Origin: Pseudomonadota bacterium
GTDB taxonomy: Bacteria; Pseudomonadota; Gammaproteobacteria; Xanthomonadales; SZUA-38
DNA: 64,000 nucleotides
Assembly (NCBI GenBank): GCA_039033415.1
Contig: JBCCCR010000017.1
Coordinates: forward strand, 1 to 64,000
Direction: 5' to 3'
Part shown: piece after piece, positions 45,284 through 54,952 of the stretch
Layout of the letters: every line of letters begins with the position of its first letter
Position numbering within the stretch: position 1 is the stretch's first letter
Notes under the pieces: generated by a model
The model's input: the letters and a program-made list of their open reading frames with translations, nothing else
Told to the model about the DNA's origin: nothing
Database searches by the model: none
Made by a program: the position numbers and the translations under genes

Positions 45284-45813
45284 AGTTGTTCCAAAACGAA
45301 GTCAGCGCGCTGATCGACGCGGATCTTGGGTACTTCAATCAGTTCATATCCCAGCTGTTCGTAGGCGCGCGAAATCTCCGCGTGCAGTGCCCTCGATTCG
45401 TCCAACGTTTGTGGTCGCTCGTCGTCGTTGACGTAAATCTCTGGCCAGGGCGGCAGGATGAAGACCTGCTGGGCATAGGTGCAGTGATCGTGCGCTCTTT
45501 TCCAATGATCCGGTATTTCCAGGCCGCTATTGCGCAGATAGCCAAAGACATCGGGGAGTCCGCGATCAAAGAACACAATGCCGGCCTGAGGCTCAACCAA
45601 ATCATGGTCGCGCAGCATCGCTTCAACGGCGAGGGCGGCAAACGCCGGTAGTGATTGCCAGGGCAGCACGCCGTCCTCGATTGCCATCTGCTCGCGGATA
45701 AGCCGCCGCGACACCTCCGGCGAGTGCGCGTAGCCCCGTAAAGTGAGCGCCTCGATGAGCGACGTTTTCCCGCTTCCGGGCCCTCCGGTGATGATGCATT
45801 TCTGGGTCGCCAT
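45271..45813 (-). CDS. AAA_28-type P-loop ATPase/kinase-like protein
   Basis: A 180-residue protein with Walker A GGPGSGKTS at residues 8-16, a VFFDRGLPDVFGYL Walker B-like block, and a C-terminal VPKIRVDQRADFVLEQL. This matches the small AAA_28 family of predicted nucleotide kinases or ATPases of unknown substrate. ATG 45813 is chosen because MATQKCIITGG starts the fold; upstream in-frame codons have no similarity. It overlaps the GDPD start by 13 nt, suggesting co-transcription. Confidence 0.83.
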   Translation of the reverse strand: MATQKCIITGGPGSGKTSLIEALTLRGYAHSPEVSRRLIREQMAIEDGVLPWQSLPAFAALAVEAMLRDHDLVEPQAGIVFFDRGLPDVFGYLRNSGLEIPDHWKRAHDHCTYAQQVFILPPWPEIYVNDDERPQTLDESRALHAEISRAYEQLGYELIEVPKIRVDQRADFVLEQLCST

Positions 45814-45947
45814 CAGGCCGAAGCCAACGCGATTAGGTTCAGTTGATACCTCCGGAGAACCGTGCACCAAGATGCCGACCGGCGTAGACTTAACGTCTTG
45901 GGTACGGACTGACAGATCGTGCCTCTAAAGTACCTCAGGAGATTGGA

Positions 45948-46631
45948 ATGCACATCGAACCGGGCGTCGTCGACGGCACCAAAATTTTGCTCTCGTATGC
46001 GACCGCGGCCGGTGCGGGAGGCCTCGCTGTTGCCATGGCCAGGGAAACCATCAAGAGCGACGGTGGTTTCGGGGCACTGATCACACGAAGCGTGCTGGCG
46101 ACGGCATGCGTGTTTTGTTTTTTCGAGGTGCTGTTCAAATATCCTGTCGGCGTATCGGAGGTACATCTCATCCTGGGCGCTACGCTGTACCTGATTCTTG
46201 GTGCTGGCCCCACCGCCATCGGGCTTGCGCTGGGACTGCTGGCGCAGGGGCTGATATTTGCGCCTTTGGATCTGCCCCAATATTTTATGAACGTTACAAC
46301 GCTGATCGTGCCGCTCTGGGCCGTTTCGCGTTTGTCCAGGCGCATCGTGCCTGTGGGCACCGCGTACGTTGATCTCCGATACCGACAGGTCTTGGCCCTT
46401 TCCGGAGTCTACCAGGGTGGCATCATCGCCTGGGTCGCGTTCTGGGCCTTCTACGGCCAAGGTTTCGGCGCGGAAAACCTCGCCAATATCGCAGCGTTTG
46501 GTGGCGCTTACCTGACGGTGATCGTGCTCGAGCCACTGATCGAACTCGCTGCGCTGGCTGCGGTAAAGCGCTTCGGGGATCTTTCGATCCCGCCGACGCT
46601 GCACACCCGTCGGCTTCGCCACGCCGGCTGA
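45948..46631 (+). CDS. cbiM: CbiM-type cobalt ECF-transporter membrane protein
   Basis: A 227-residue protein with about six transmembrane helices. It begins MHIEPGVVDGTKILLSYATA, matching the family's metal-binding N-terminus, where the amino group, His2 and a following His bind Co(II). It continues with a CbiM-like FEVLFKYPVGVSEVHLILG. It would bring cobalt into the cell. No CbiN, CbiQ or CbiO is present in the window, although solitary CbiM-type permeases occur. The ATG is preceded by AGGAGA. It converges on the end of the cobN/chlI operon and is its natural functional partner. Confidence 0.88.
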   Translation: MHIEPGVVDGTKILLSYATAAGAGGLAVAMARETIKSDGGFGALITRSVLATACVFCFFEVLFKYPVGVSEVHLILGATLYLILGAGPTAIGLALGLLAQGLIFAPLDLPQYFMNVTTLIVPLWAVSRLSRRIVPVGTAYVDLRYRQVLALSGVYQGGIIAWVAFWAFYGQGFGAENLANIAAFGGAYLTVIVLEPLIELAALAAVKRFGDLSIPPTLHTRRLRHAG

Positions 46632-46686
46632 ACTCAAATCACGCAGCAAACGTGAATGACTTGCTCTGAGTAGGTCGGCCGTCATC

Positions 46687-47379
46687 TCAGACCGTCGGCC
46701 ACACCAGGTCACGAGCTCGAAGATGTGTAGCGCCCCAACGCTGAGCCAGTGCATGGCTGCGTCCAGCCGGGACAACGCTTTCTTCGCAGTCGACTAAGAC
46801 ACACCAGTCCGACTCCGGGGGCACTGGCGGGAGGCTTGAAAAACGGCCGTCACTCAGCAACCAGCAATGGATCCTTAACGCCGGGGAGCGGCTCCTAAGG
46901 CGCCGCATCGTCCTGTCTACCAGTTGAATTCCTGAGGACAGCGGCGTTCCGCCTCCGCCAGGGATGCGATCAATCCACTCTCGTATCCGAGCACCTGTCC
47001 CTGGCGCCTTCAAAAGCTGCGCACCGTCGCCGCCAAAGCTGATGACAACGAGCGGGTCGGCGCGTCGGTTGAGCTGGTCACACCAACCCGCCAGCAGCGC
47101 TTTGGCTAGCGCAAGCCCACCGTGGCGAAGCATCGACGCTGAGCAGTCGATCAAAAAAGCGTGGAGGGTTTGCTCCCGCCCCGACCGCTCACGATATTGC
47201 AGGTGGTCTTCCTCAAGCGGCTGCGGGCCTTTTTCGGCCAGTGTTCCAGGCCAATTAATAGATTCCTGAGAGCCGACTCGAGTTATTTGCAGCGGGCCCG
47301 GAACCCGCTTTGCTGACTGTTTGCTGTTCCTGGCAGCGGGCTCTGTCCGGGTGCCCCGTTGCCAGGTCAGGGCTTTTTT
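46687..47379 (-). CDS. chlD: ChlD-type von Willebrand domain, reached by -1 frameshift
   Basis: This is the von Willebrand A portion of a cobaltochelatase D subunit. It has the MIDAS motif LIDCSASML, then the second MIDAS Thr in GGGGTPLSSG, and SDGRFS. The linker before it (SINWPGTLAEKG and HLQYRERSGREQTL) is also typical of ChlD/BchD proteins. The frame is open from about 47450 but contains no ATG or GTG before the MIDAS motif; the only candidate is a TTG at 47154, one codon before it. The frame overlaps the end of chlI in the -1 register at the A AAA AAG site (47379-47373). A -1 shift would give a chlI-chlD fusion of about 614 residues. Confidence 0.85.
   Translation of the reverse strand, partial: KKALTWQRGTRTEPAARNSKQSAKRVPGPLQITRVGSQESINWPGTLAEKGPQPLEEDHLQYRERSGREQTLHAFLIDCSASMLRHGGLALAKALLAGWCDQLNRRADPLVVISFGGDGAQLLKAPGTGARIREWIDRIPGGGGTPLSSGIQLVDRTMRRLRSRSPALRIHCWLLSDGRFSSLPPVPPESDWCVLVDCEESVVPAGRSHALAQRWGATHLRARDLVWPTV
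47329..47379 (-). promoter_or_regulatory. -1 frameshift signal: slippery heptamer and stem-loop
   Basis: On the minus strand the chlI frame reads CCA AAA AAG CCC TGA, placing A AAA AAG (47379-47373) in the in-frame position required for -1 slippage. This is the same heptamer used by E. coli dnaX. After a 6-nt spacer, CCTGGCA (47366-47360) pairs perfectly with TGCCAGG (47335-47329), and an inner GGGC/GCCC helix strengthens it. This matches the spacing of known -1 stimulatory stem-loops. No clear upstream Shine-Dalgarno-like stimulator was seen at the usual distance. Confidence 0.75.
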
Positions 47380-48530
47380 GGCGGTACCGGAATCGGCCGT
47401 ACGCCCTTCACCGCGGCCCTGGGCGGGCTGCGGGGAGCGCGAAGCTCACCCCAATCGACGTCCGACGACCGATTGCTCGTTTCGCGTGTCGGTCCGTCAG
47501 CTGAATCGCCGGCCGATTCACCTGCGGATTGTTGCGGTGGCTCACCCGGTGTCGCCATGTCGGCCTCTGCAGGCTGCCCCGCCGACTTCGCTTGCGGGTG
47601 TTGCGTATGAATATCGCCCTCGTCTCTGTTCGTCGCCGCCTCGCGATTCGCTGGCAACCCGTCACGTCGACGGTGGGCCAACACCCAGGGCTCTACGCGG
47701 TTAAAGTCCATTTCCGTGATGTTTGTGCGGCCCTCAAGCGCGGCATGAGCGCGCGCGGCTCGCAAAAGCGTCAGGTCCGCCCGCACGCCTTCCACCTGGG
47801 CCTGGCTGCAACGCTCGCTCACCCGGGCGATCTGCGAGCTTGTGAAGTCCATGAGTTGCAGTTTTTTTCTCGCCGTGGACACCTGCTCGCGCAGCGCTGC
47901 CTCCTGTGATGCCTGAGCTTCGACGAAGGCCTTCGGGTTTTGATCGAAGGCGAGCCGGGTAGTCACGATGCGCTCTCGAGTGGCAAGGTCAGGTGCGTCT
48001 TCAAGCGCCACGAACAGCCCAAAGCGGTCGAGGAGCTGCGGTCGAAGCTCGCCCTCTTCGGGATTCATAGTCCCGATCAGCACTACGCGTGCCTCGTGAG
48101 AATGGGAGATACCGTCGCGTTCAATAATGTTGACGCCGCTGGCACTCACGTCCAGCAGCAGGTCAACCAGATGGTCAGCTAGCAGGTTGACCTCATCAAC
48201 GTAGAGTACGCCGCCATGAGCCTGCGCCAGCAGCCCTGGCTGGAACTGCACCCCCGCACCCTTGAGCGCGGCGTCGATGTCCAGCGAACCGACCAGCTTT
48301 TCCTCGCTAGCGGCGAGCGGCAGATTCACAAAACGCCCGGCTGGCAGCAGCGCAGCGAGAGCGCGAGCGCTCGTGGACTTTGCGGTGCCGCGAGGTCCCT
48401 GGATCAGCAGGCCGCCGATCATCGGGTCAATGGCACAGAGCAGCAGCGCGCACTGAAGATCGGCCTGCCCCTGAAGAGCTGAGAATGGGAAGCTGACCCG
48501 CACCTCCGGGGCCTGTTTGTCGGCCGTCAT
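47367..48530 (-). CDS. chlI: Cobaltochelatase ATPase subunit, ChlI-like
   Basis: A 387-residue AAA+ protein. Walker A is GPRGTAKST, Walker B GGVLYVDEVNLL, followed by SGVNIIERDGISHSHEARV, IGTMNPEEGELRPQLLDRFG and a sensor 2 region (RADLTLLRAARAHAAL). These are the ChlI/BchI/CobS-like blocks; it would hydrolyse ATP to drive CobN. The C-terminus (from about 320) is a low-complexity linker rich in Pro, Ser and Glu, such as ChlD proteins have, ending PVPPKKP just past the slippery site. ATG 48530 has GAGGAG eight bases upstream. It lies 42 nt after cobN. Confidence 0.93.
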   Translation of the reverse strand: MTADKQAPEVRVSFPFSALQGQADLQCALLLCAIDPMIGGLLIQGPRGTAKSTSARALAALLPAGRFVNLPLAASEEKLVGSLDIDAALKGAGVQFQPGLLAQAHGGVLYVDEVNLLADHLVDLLLDVSASGVNIIERDGISHSHEARVVLIGTMNPEEGELRPQLLDRFGLFVALEDAPDLATRERIVTTRLAFDQNPKAFVEAQASQEAALREQVSTARKKLQLMDFTSSQIARVSERCSQAQVEGVRADLTLLRAARAHAALEGRTNITEMDFNRVEPWVLAHRRRDGLPANREAATNRDEGDIHTQHPQAKSAGQPAEADMATPGEPPQQSAGESAGDSADGPTRETSNRSSDVDWGELRAPRSPPRAAVKGVRPIPVPPKKP

Positions 48531-48572
48531 TACTGGACTCCTCTCATGGCCTGCTCGATCCACGCACCTTGC

Positions 48573-51500
48573 CTACCCTTCCACCAGCTGTTCGGTTTCC
48601 AGCAGGTGCTGCTGGAGCGCCTGTTCGTAGGATCCAGGCTCTTGCCACAGGCCGCGCTGGATGGCTTCCAGCAGGCGCTCGCAGATGTCATGGAGTGCGT
48701 CTGGATTATGCGCCCTTAGAAAACCTCGGCTTTTGTCATCGATCACGTAGGCGTCGGTAACGGCTTCATACTGGTCGTCGCGCACCACGCGTGCCGTTGC
48801 GTCATAGGCAAAGAGATAGTCGACCGTCGCCGCCATCTCGAAAGCACCTTTGTAGCCGTGACGCTGCACGCCGGTAATCCACTTTGGATTCGTCACTCGC
48901 GCACGCATCACCCGACTGATTTCCTGCTCGAGCGACCTCACGCGCGGGGTTGCCGGATTGCTATGATCGCCAAAATATATCCGCGGCTGCTCGCCTCGGT
49001 AGTGGCGCACGGCGGCGGTCATGCCGCCCTGAAACTGATAATAGTCGTCCGAGTCCAGCAGGTCGTGTTCTCGGTTATCCTGGTTTTGCAATACCAGATC
49101 GATCTGAGCCAGGCGCGCAACAAACTGGTCGCGAGCGTCAGCGCCATAATCCTGCTGGCCATAGGCAAAGCCTCCCCAATTTCGGAAAGCACTTGCCAGA
49201 TCTCCGTCGTCCTGCCAGTTGCGGCTATCGATCAACCCCTGCAGTCCTGCGCCATACGCGCCGGGTTTCGCGCCATAGACTCGAAAGCCGGCGATTCGCC
49301 GCGCGTCGTCTTCAGCAACCCCGTTGGCTCTGAGGGCCTGAGTCTCGGCAGCAATTCGCGCTCGGATCGGGTTATCTTCCGGGGCTTCGTTCAAGTCAGC
49401 AACGGCCTGAATGGCCGCATCAAAAAGACGGACGACGTTGGCGAAGGCATCACGGAAAAAACCCGACACGCGCAGCGTTACGTCAACGCGTGGGCGGTCG
49501 ATCAGGTCCAGCGGCAAAATCTCAAAGTCGGTGACCCGATTGCTGCCGCTCGCCCACTTCGGGCGTGCTCCGATCAGTGCAAAAGCCTGTGCAATATCGT
49601 CTCCCCCCGTCCGCATCGTGGAGGTACCCCAGACAGAAAGGCCAATGGCACGCGGGTAGTCACCTTCTTCCTGCTGATACTTTTCCAGCAGCTGAGCGGC
49701 TGATTTCCAGCCGAGCAGCCAGCTGGTAGCCGTGGGGATGGCGCGCGTATCGACGGAGTAAAAATTGCGGCCCGTCGGCAAAACATCGGGTCGGCCCCTC
49801 GACGGCGCGCCGCTAGGTCCGGGCGGAACGAAGCGGCCGGACAGTCCGTTGATCAGCTGCGCAAGCTCCTGCTCCCCACAGGCGTCCAGCCGTGGAGCCA
49901 GATCCGACCAAAGACGTTTGAGCACCTTAGCGGTGGCGTACCAGCCGCGTTTCTCGGCTGAGTCTGGTGGGGCTTTCTCATCGATCAGGCTTTGCGCCAG
50001 GAGTTCCAGCCGCTCACGGGTGTGCCCACCGTTACGCCACCGGGTTCTTGTGTCCAGCGCCTTGAGTGCGACGGGCTGCGGCCCGGTCCAGGGCGCATCC
50101 CAGGTCGCGTCGAGCGGGTCGAAGTCGGTTGACTCAAGCAGGTCATCGGCAAGCGCTCGGATGAGGCTCGCGTTTTCTTCGGTGCCGCTGCCCGCCGGAT
50201 AACGGGCCAGCGCGAGCAGCGTATCGCGCGACAGGCGGCCAGCGGGGGACTGGCCGAACACGTGCAGGCCGTCGCGGATCTGGCTTTCTTTGAGTTCGCA
50301 AAGGTAGGCGTCGGTGCTGTTGAGCAATGCCTGCTCGTCGTCGCTGCTGGCGGGTGCCGGTAGCCCGAGATCAGCGTGTAGATTTTGACCTAGCACGTGC
50401 TCCAGGATCTGCCGGCGAAGCAGCGTTGCGCGGCGTGGATCCATAGTGATTGCGTCATAGTATTCATCTAGAAGACGCTCGAGATCCTGCAGCGGCCCGT
50501 AGTTCTCCGCCCGCGTCAGTGGCGGCATCAGATGATCAATGATCACGGCCTGGGCGCGTCGCTTCGCCTGAGTGCCCTCACCGGGGTCGTTTACGATAAA
50601 CGGATACAGGTGCGGTGTGGGTCCAAGCGCCAGGTCGGGCCAGCAGGTGTCGCCGAGGGCCACACTCTTTCCCGGCAGCCACTCGAGGTTGCCGTGTTTA
50701 CCCACGTGGACGACAGCATCGCAGGCGAACACCTCCCGCAGCCAGCAGTAGAAGGCCAGGTAGGCGTGTGGCGGAACGAGGTCCGGGTCGTGATAGTTTG
50801 CCATCGCATCCAGGTGATAGCCGCGCGCGGGCTGGATGCCGACAAAAACCTGCCCGCAACGGAGTCCGGCGATCATGAACCGACCGTCACGCACCATCGG
50901 GTCATCCTCAGGGCGGCCCCAGCGGGCCACAATGGCCTCGCGATTGTCTGCCGGCAGGCCGGCAAAAAAGTTTTCGTAAGCCTCCATGGCGAGGCTCTGC
51001 AACGCTGGTCGCATGGGCCAGTTGCCGGGATCGTTTGTGACGCCGGATTTCAGGCGTTGCATCAGTGCGTCCCCGCTTTCGGGGATGGCGTCGACGGCAT
51101 AGCCTTGGTTGAGAAGCCTGCGAAGGATCCCAACGACGGACGCCGGCGTATCCAGACCCACGCCGTTGCCCATGCGCCCTTCGCGGGTGGGATAGTTCGC
51201 GAGGATGAGCGCGATGCGCTTGTCCTCGTTCGGCTTGCGGCGCAGCACGCACCATGCCTCGGCTAGTCGCGCCACAAAAGCCAGCCGTTCCGCGTGCGGC
51301 TGATAGCGCACGACGTCAGACTCCGTGTGCTCGCAGTGGTAGGCCAGGCCTTTAAAGCTGACGGCTCGCGTAATGATTCTTCCGTCCACCTCTGGCATCG
51401 CCACGTGCATTGCGATATCTCTGGCCCGCAGCCCCTGTGCATCTTCCTCCCACGTATCTCGATTGTCGCCACTCATGATGAGCTGAAGCACAGGCAGGTC

Positions 51501-52391
51501 AGCAACCAACGAAGCTGGCGAGTCACTGTCCATTGTGCTCACCGCAAAGGCCGTACTGTTCAGCACAAGCTCGGCTTCTGCCAGCCCACATAATTCGCGC
51601 AGCGTGGATTGGCACAGTGGATCTTTCAGCGATACCAACGCAATCGGCAGAGGGTTAAGCCCTCTCTCCAGGAGCGATTCGCAGAGCGCCTCGAAGACCT
51701 GTGTATTTCCAGCCTGCAGGTGCGAGCGATAGAAAATGATCGCAACCACCGGTGCATCAGCGTGCCAGTGTTCGCGCCAGCTATCGATCGAAGCAAGCGG
51801 CACCGCCGGATGAAAAACCGAAATTGCCGGCAGCGGCTTAGCGGGTAAAATCGGAGCGTCGAGCTGAAAGAACTCACGCCCGATACAGGCATAAAACTGT
51901 CGCGCGTTGTCGGCACCACCCTCGCGAAGGTAGCGCCAAAGCTGGCGACAAAGCTCAGCGGGCGCTGTGCTCTTGGCGATCAGGTTGTCGTCTTCGCTGC
52001 CGTCACCGGAAAACATCACCAGCTGGATGCCGCGATCGCGGCAAAGGCGCACCAGACATTCCGTTCCGTAGGGCCAATAGCTTTCCCCGCCGAGATGATC
52101 GACCACAATAAGCTTGGCGTGCTGAAGCACCTCATCGATGTACAGGTCGATAGACGCGTGCTGTCGAAGATGCAGTAGGTTGGCGAGCCGAACTTCCGGA
52201 TAGGCAGCCATCCAGGGCGCTGGTTCGCGATCCGACTCAATAGAATCACGCGCGGGATGCATGGCCGCTAGCAGCCCGAGCGTGGTGTCGGCGGCGCTTA
52301 GGATCACTACCTCTGCGGGTGTTTGCCCCAGGCTCGTGGTCACCGTCTCGTCGTCGACGTACCCTCCGGGTTTTGCGGCCAGCAGGTGCAA
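48573..52391 (-). CDS. cobN: Cobaltochelatase large subunit CobN
   Basis: A 1272-residue protein, matching the usual CobN length. CobN binds hydrogenobyrinic acid a,c-diamide and inserts Co(II), with the ATPase and D subunits encoded downstream. Visible family blocks are LANYPTREGRMGNGVGLDTPAS, VVHVGKHGNLEWLPGKSVAL, YPFIVNDPGEGTQAKRRAQA and GRDPSGRNFY-like PTGRNFYSVDTRAIPT. The start is TTG, with AGGAG about nine bases upstream, directly after cobW. No genes for making the corrin ring are in the window. Its substrate may be made elsewhere or imported; that is open. Confidence 0.95.
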   Translation of the reverse strand: MHLLAAKPGGYVDDETVTTSLGQTPAEVVILSAADTTLGLLAAMHPARDSIESDREPAPWMAAYPEVRLANLLHLRQHASIDLYIDEVLQHAKLIVVDHLGGESYWPYGTECLVRLCRDRGIQLVMFSGDGSEDDNLIAKSTAPAELCRQLWRYLREGGADNARQFYACIGREFFQLDAPILPAKPLPAISVFHPAVPLASIDSWREHWHADAPVVAIIFYRSHLQAGNTQVFEALCESLLERGLNPLPIALVSLKDPLCQSTLRELCGLAEAELVLNSTAFAVSTMDSDSPASLVADLPVLQLIMSGDNRDTWEEDAQGLRARDIAMHVAMPEVDGRIITRAVSFKGLAYHCEHTESDVVRYQPHAERLAFVARLAEAWCVLRRKPNEDKRIALILANYPTREGRMGNGVGLDTPASVVGILRRLLNQGYAVDAIPESGDALMQRLKSGVTNDPGNWPMRPALQSLAMEAYENFFAGLPADNREAIVARWGRPEDDPMVRDGRFMIAGLRCGQVFVGIQPARGYHLDAMANYHDPDLVPPHAYLAFYCWLREVFACDAVVHVGKHGNLEWLPGKSVALGDTCWPDLALGPTPHLYPFIVNDPGEGTQAKRRAQAVIIDHLMPPLTRAENYGPLQDLERLLDEYYDAITMDPRRATLLRRQILEHVLGQNLHADLGLPAPASSDDEQALLNSTDAYLCELKESQIRDGLHVFGQSPAGRLSRDTLLALARYPAGSGTEENASLIRALADDLLESTDFDPLDATWDAPWTGPQPVALKALDTRTRWRNGGHTRERLELLAQSLIDEKAPPDSAEKRGWYATAKVLKRLWSDLAPRLDACGEQELAQLINGLSGRFVPPGPSGAPSRGRPDVLPTGRNFYSVDTRAIPTATSWLLGWKSAAQLLEKYQQEEGDYPRAIGLSVWGTSTMRTGGDDIAQAFALIGARPKWASGSNRVTDFEILPLDLIDRPRVDVTLRVSGFFRDAFANVVRLFDAAIQAVADLNEAPEDNPIRARIAAETQALRANGVAEDDARRIAGFRVYGAKPGAYGAGLQGLIDSRNWQDDGDLASAFRNWGGFAYGQQDYGADARDQFVARLAQIDLVLQNQDNREHDLLDSDDYYQFQGGMTAAVRHYRGEQPRIYFGDHSNPATPRVRSLEQEISRVMRARVTNPKWITGVQRHGYKGAFEMAATVDYLFAYDATARVVRDDQYEAVTDAYVIDDKSRGFLRAHNPDALHDICERLLEAIQRGLWQEPGSYEQALQQHLLETEQLVEG

Positions 52392-52394
52392 AAA

Positions 52395-53522
52395 TCAGCG
52401 CTCCTGCTGCGCTGCGGCTGGCGCCAACGCGGCTTCAAGCGCGCCACGGTCCAGGTGGCGGCCAATGAAAACAAGACTACTGTACGGCGTCTCGTCGTCT
52501 CTCCAGCGCCGGTCGAAATAGTTTTCAAACCGCCGCCCCACCCCGTGAACAACCAGACGCATCGGCTTGTTGGCGAGCGCGACGAAACCCTTCACTCGAT
52601 AGATGGTGTGTGTTTCGACGAGTGTCTGCAAAGCTGCCTGCAGACGATCTCGGTCCATCACCGGCAATCCAATCACCAGCGAGTCAAAGTGGTCATGGCC
52701 ATGATCATGATCATGATCGTGGTCATGGTCATGGTCGTGGTCGTGGTGGTGATCGTGATGGCTGGGGCGCAAATGGATCTGCGTCTCAGCCTCGCAGTTA
52801 AGGCCAAGCATCAGGCCGAGGTCCACGCCGCCAGCATCGCTGTGCACCACCTTCACCGGCGCCGGCACCTCCTTTCGCACCATCGCTTCGACCTGCTCAC
52901 TGGTTCCGGCGTCGACGATGTCCGTCTTACTGAGGATCACCAGGTCTGCGGCGCTGAGCTGATCCTCAAACAGCTCGTGCAGTGCGGGATCGTGGTCAAG
53001 GTTTGGATCGGCGGAACGCTGAAGCTCGACCGCGCCCGGATCAGCGGCAAACCGCCCCTCGGCTACCGCGGGCGTATCCACGACGGTGACCACCGCATCC
53101 ACGGTGCAGGCGTTGCGGATTTCGGGCCAGTTGAAGGCCTGAACTAGCGGTTTGGGTAAGGCAAGGCCGGAGGTTTCGATCAGGATATGATCGATCTCGT
53201 CGCGGCGCTCAACAAGTTCACGCATGACGGGGAAGAACTCCTCCTGCACCGTGCAGCACAGGCAGCCGTTTGCCAGCTCGTAAAGCTGACCACCCTGCTC
53301 TCCGCCAGCGTCACTGTCGTCTTCACAGCCGAGCCCGCAGCCGCGCAGGATGTCACCGTCGATACCGAGTTCACCGAATTCGTTCACAATTACGGCAACC
53401 CGCAAGCCGTCGTTGTTGTTCAGCAGATTTCGCAGCAGCGTCGTTTTACCGCTTCCGAGAAAGCCGGTCACAATCGTTGCGGGAATCCTCTGGTGTGTCT
53501 TGCTCCCGAGGGTGCTGGTCAT
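52395..53522 (-). CDS. cobW: CobW-type G3E GTPase (COG0523 metallochaperone)
   Basis: A 375-residue GTPase. Walker [16 protein letters not shown], the CxCC metal motif GCLCCTVQ, Walker [11 protein letters not shown] and the SKTD base motif are intact. A long His-Asp-rich run (HDHHHDHD repeated) near residue 240-265 is a metal-storage or sensing loop typical of CobW and related G3E proteins. It is thought to load cobalt for the chelatase. ATG 53522 overlaps the preceding DUF1636 stop (ATGA). The DNA of the His-rich run is a short tandem repeat, which is a likely site of slippage. Confidence 0.94.
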   Translation of the reverse strand: MTSTLGSKTHQRIPATIVTGFLGSGKTTLLRNLLNNNDGLRVAVIVNEFGELGIDGDILRGCGLGCEDDSDAGGEQGGQLYELANGCLCCTVQEEFFPVMRELVERRDEIDHILIETSGLALPKPLVQAFNWPEIRNACTVDAVVTVVDTPAVAEGRFAADPGAVELQRSADPNLDHDPALHELFEDQLSAADLVILSKTDIVDAGTSEQVEAMVRKEVPAPVKVVHSDAGGVDLGLMLGLNCEAETQIHLRPSHHDHHHDHDHDHDHDHDHDHGHDHFDSLVIGLPVMDRDRLQAALQTLVETHTIYRVKGFVALANKPMRLVVHGVGRRFENYFDRRWRDDETPYSSLVFIGRHLDRGALEAALAPAAAQQER

Positions 53523-54016
53523 GGTTCCTGGTTCTCCTGGTTGAGCGTTGGCAGCACCGGAAAACGGGCGACAAATTTGCCTCGCACGCCATCCGGCCAT
53601 TGTTTGAACGGAACTTCACCGGTGTGTGAGGCCCGGTAAAGCAACGCGTAGTCGATCAGGGTTTGTACGCTGGCCGAGTCGGGCTTGAGGTCACCCACCG
53701 TGTAGCCGATTTTGCCGAGGCCGCGCACCTGTGCAGTGCAGCCACGCTTGCAGGCCATCAGACAGCGAAAGGGATGTACCTCAAGGTCAGCCAGCGCCGC
53801 GGCGCGCTGCATTTCGACGTTGTCTGTCGCTGCCTGGGTTTCGCGGCTCAATGCTCGCGTGAGCGACTCTCCGAGCCGCTTGCCTGGCCGAACCGCATCC
53901 GGGTTTTCGGCGTCGTAGCCGCACGTCTCGCAGACAAAGATGACGGTCGGCGTGCCGCTTGCCGCGTCGTTTACGCCCTCTTCGGAGTTGGCGGCTGCGG
54001 ATTCATTTGATGCCAA
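53519..54016 (-). CDS. DUF1636 thioredoxin-like, cysteine-rich protein
   Basis: A 165-residue protein with two cysteine clusters: [11 protein letters not shown] and [15 protein letters not shown]. Both match the DUF1636 pattern, a thioredoxin-like [2Fe-2S] ferredoxin fold found in cobalamin clusters. The Met before it is TTG (54016), with AGGAG upstream. It overlaps the cobW start by 4 nt. A role in cobalt handling or in chelatase maturation is inferred from context only. Confidence 0.85.
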   Translation of the reverse strand: MASNESAAANSEEGVNDAASGTPTVIFVCETCGYDAENPDAVRPGKRLGESLTRALSRETQAATDNVEMQRAAALADLEVHPFRCLMACKRGCTAQVRGLGKIGYTVGDLKPDSASVQTLIDYALLYRASHTGEVPFKQWPDGVRGKFVARFPVLPTLNQENQEP

Positions 54017-54019
54017 GGC

Positions 54020-54952
54020 TCAGGTCTCCTGCCAGTTGAGTGAAAGGTGTTGATCGTCTGGGCTCTGCTGTTCCTCGCCAGCCGGTCGATTGCAGGACCA
54101 GGGCACGATATAGGGTTGTTGGCCGTGCTCACCAACGACGGCCTCGACCTGATAGACACGCTGCAGATGGGCGGGCGTAAGCACCCGCCGCGGTACATCG
54201 CAGGCCACCGCCTCGCCCTCATGCAGGAGGAGCAGGCGATCGCAGAAGCGGCTGGCCAGCGTCAGGTCGTGGAGCACCACAATCGCGCTTTTGCCCTGTT
54301 CACACTGCACCCGCAGCAGGTCCATCAGCCGAAGCTGATGGTAGGGATCCAGCGCGGCTACCGGTTCATCGGCCAGCAGTAGCGGTGCCTGGACGGCAAG
54401 GGCTCGGGCCAGGCGCACGCGGGCAAATTCCCCTCCTGACAGCGAACCTACAGGCCGCGCGGCAAGCGCCTCAAGCTCTGTGTGTGCGAGCGCGGCCGAC
54501 ACCGCATCACGATCAGCGTCGGGACCGGTCAGCGTTCCTGCTGAAACTGAACGGCGTCGCCATCCTGCACGCTGATGAGGAATGCGCCCGAGCATCACAA
54601 AGTCCCTTACGCTGAGAGGCCAGGCGCTCTGTCCGCCTTGGGCCAGATAAGCGATCTGACGAGCTCGACTGTGCGCGTCCAATTCGTTTAAGTGCCGTCC
54701 GCGAAATCGGACGCTACCTCGATAGGCGATCAGCTGCGCAATCGTTTTCAGGAGTGTGCTTTTGCCGGCGCCATTGGGTCCTATCAACCCAAAGAGTTCG
54801 CCGGGCTCAATCGCCAGGGACACGTCTGAAAGTCGGTGCTCGCGGCGGCGACCCGCTGGAGCGGACGGCGGATTATCCGTTCCGCCTGGAACCGACACCC
54901 GTTCCAGCCGCAGGCCGCGGTCGGCGCTGTCTGGCACTTTGTGCTCGGTCAT
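54020..54952 (-). CDS. B12/siderophore-type ABC transporter ATP-binding protein (copy 1)
   Basis: A 310-residue ABC ATPase of the FecE/BtuD type. Walker A GPNGAGKSTLLKTI, signature LSGGEFARVRLARAL, Walker B LLLADEPVAALD and the switch His in VLHDLTLASRF are intact. ATG 54952 overlaps the permease stop (ATGA). With the adjacent permease and binding protein it forms a complete importer. Confidence 0.92.
   Translation of the reverse strand: MTEHKVPDSADRGLRLERVSVPGGTDNPPSAPAGRRREHRLSDVSLAIEPGELFGLIGPNGAGKSTLLKTIAQLIAYRGSVRFRGRHLNELDAHSRARQIAYLAQGGQSAWPLSVRDFVMLGRIPHQRAGWRRRSVSAGTLTGPDADRDAVSAALAHTELEALAARPVGSLSGGEFARVRLARALAVQAPLLLADEPVAALDPYHQLRLMDLLRVQCEQGKSAIVVLHDLTLASRFCDRLLLLHEGEAVACDVPRRVLTPAHLQRVYQVEAVVGEHGQQPYIVPWSCNRPAGEEQQSPDDQHLSLNWQET

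Noticed and set aside
46687-47154. Stand-alone von Willebrand gene starting at TTG 47154
   Set aside because: This start falls one codon before the MIDAS Asp, cutting off the conserved upstream strand and linker. A -1 shift from chlI explains the frame better, though TTG initiation is not excluded.
52690-52760. Tandem repeat that could be a CRISPR or satellite
   Set aside because: It is short His-Asp codon repetition inside cobW and has no spacers.
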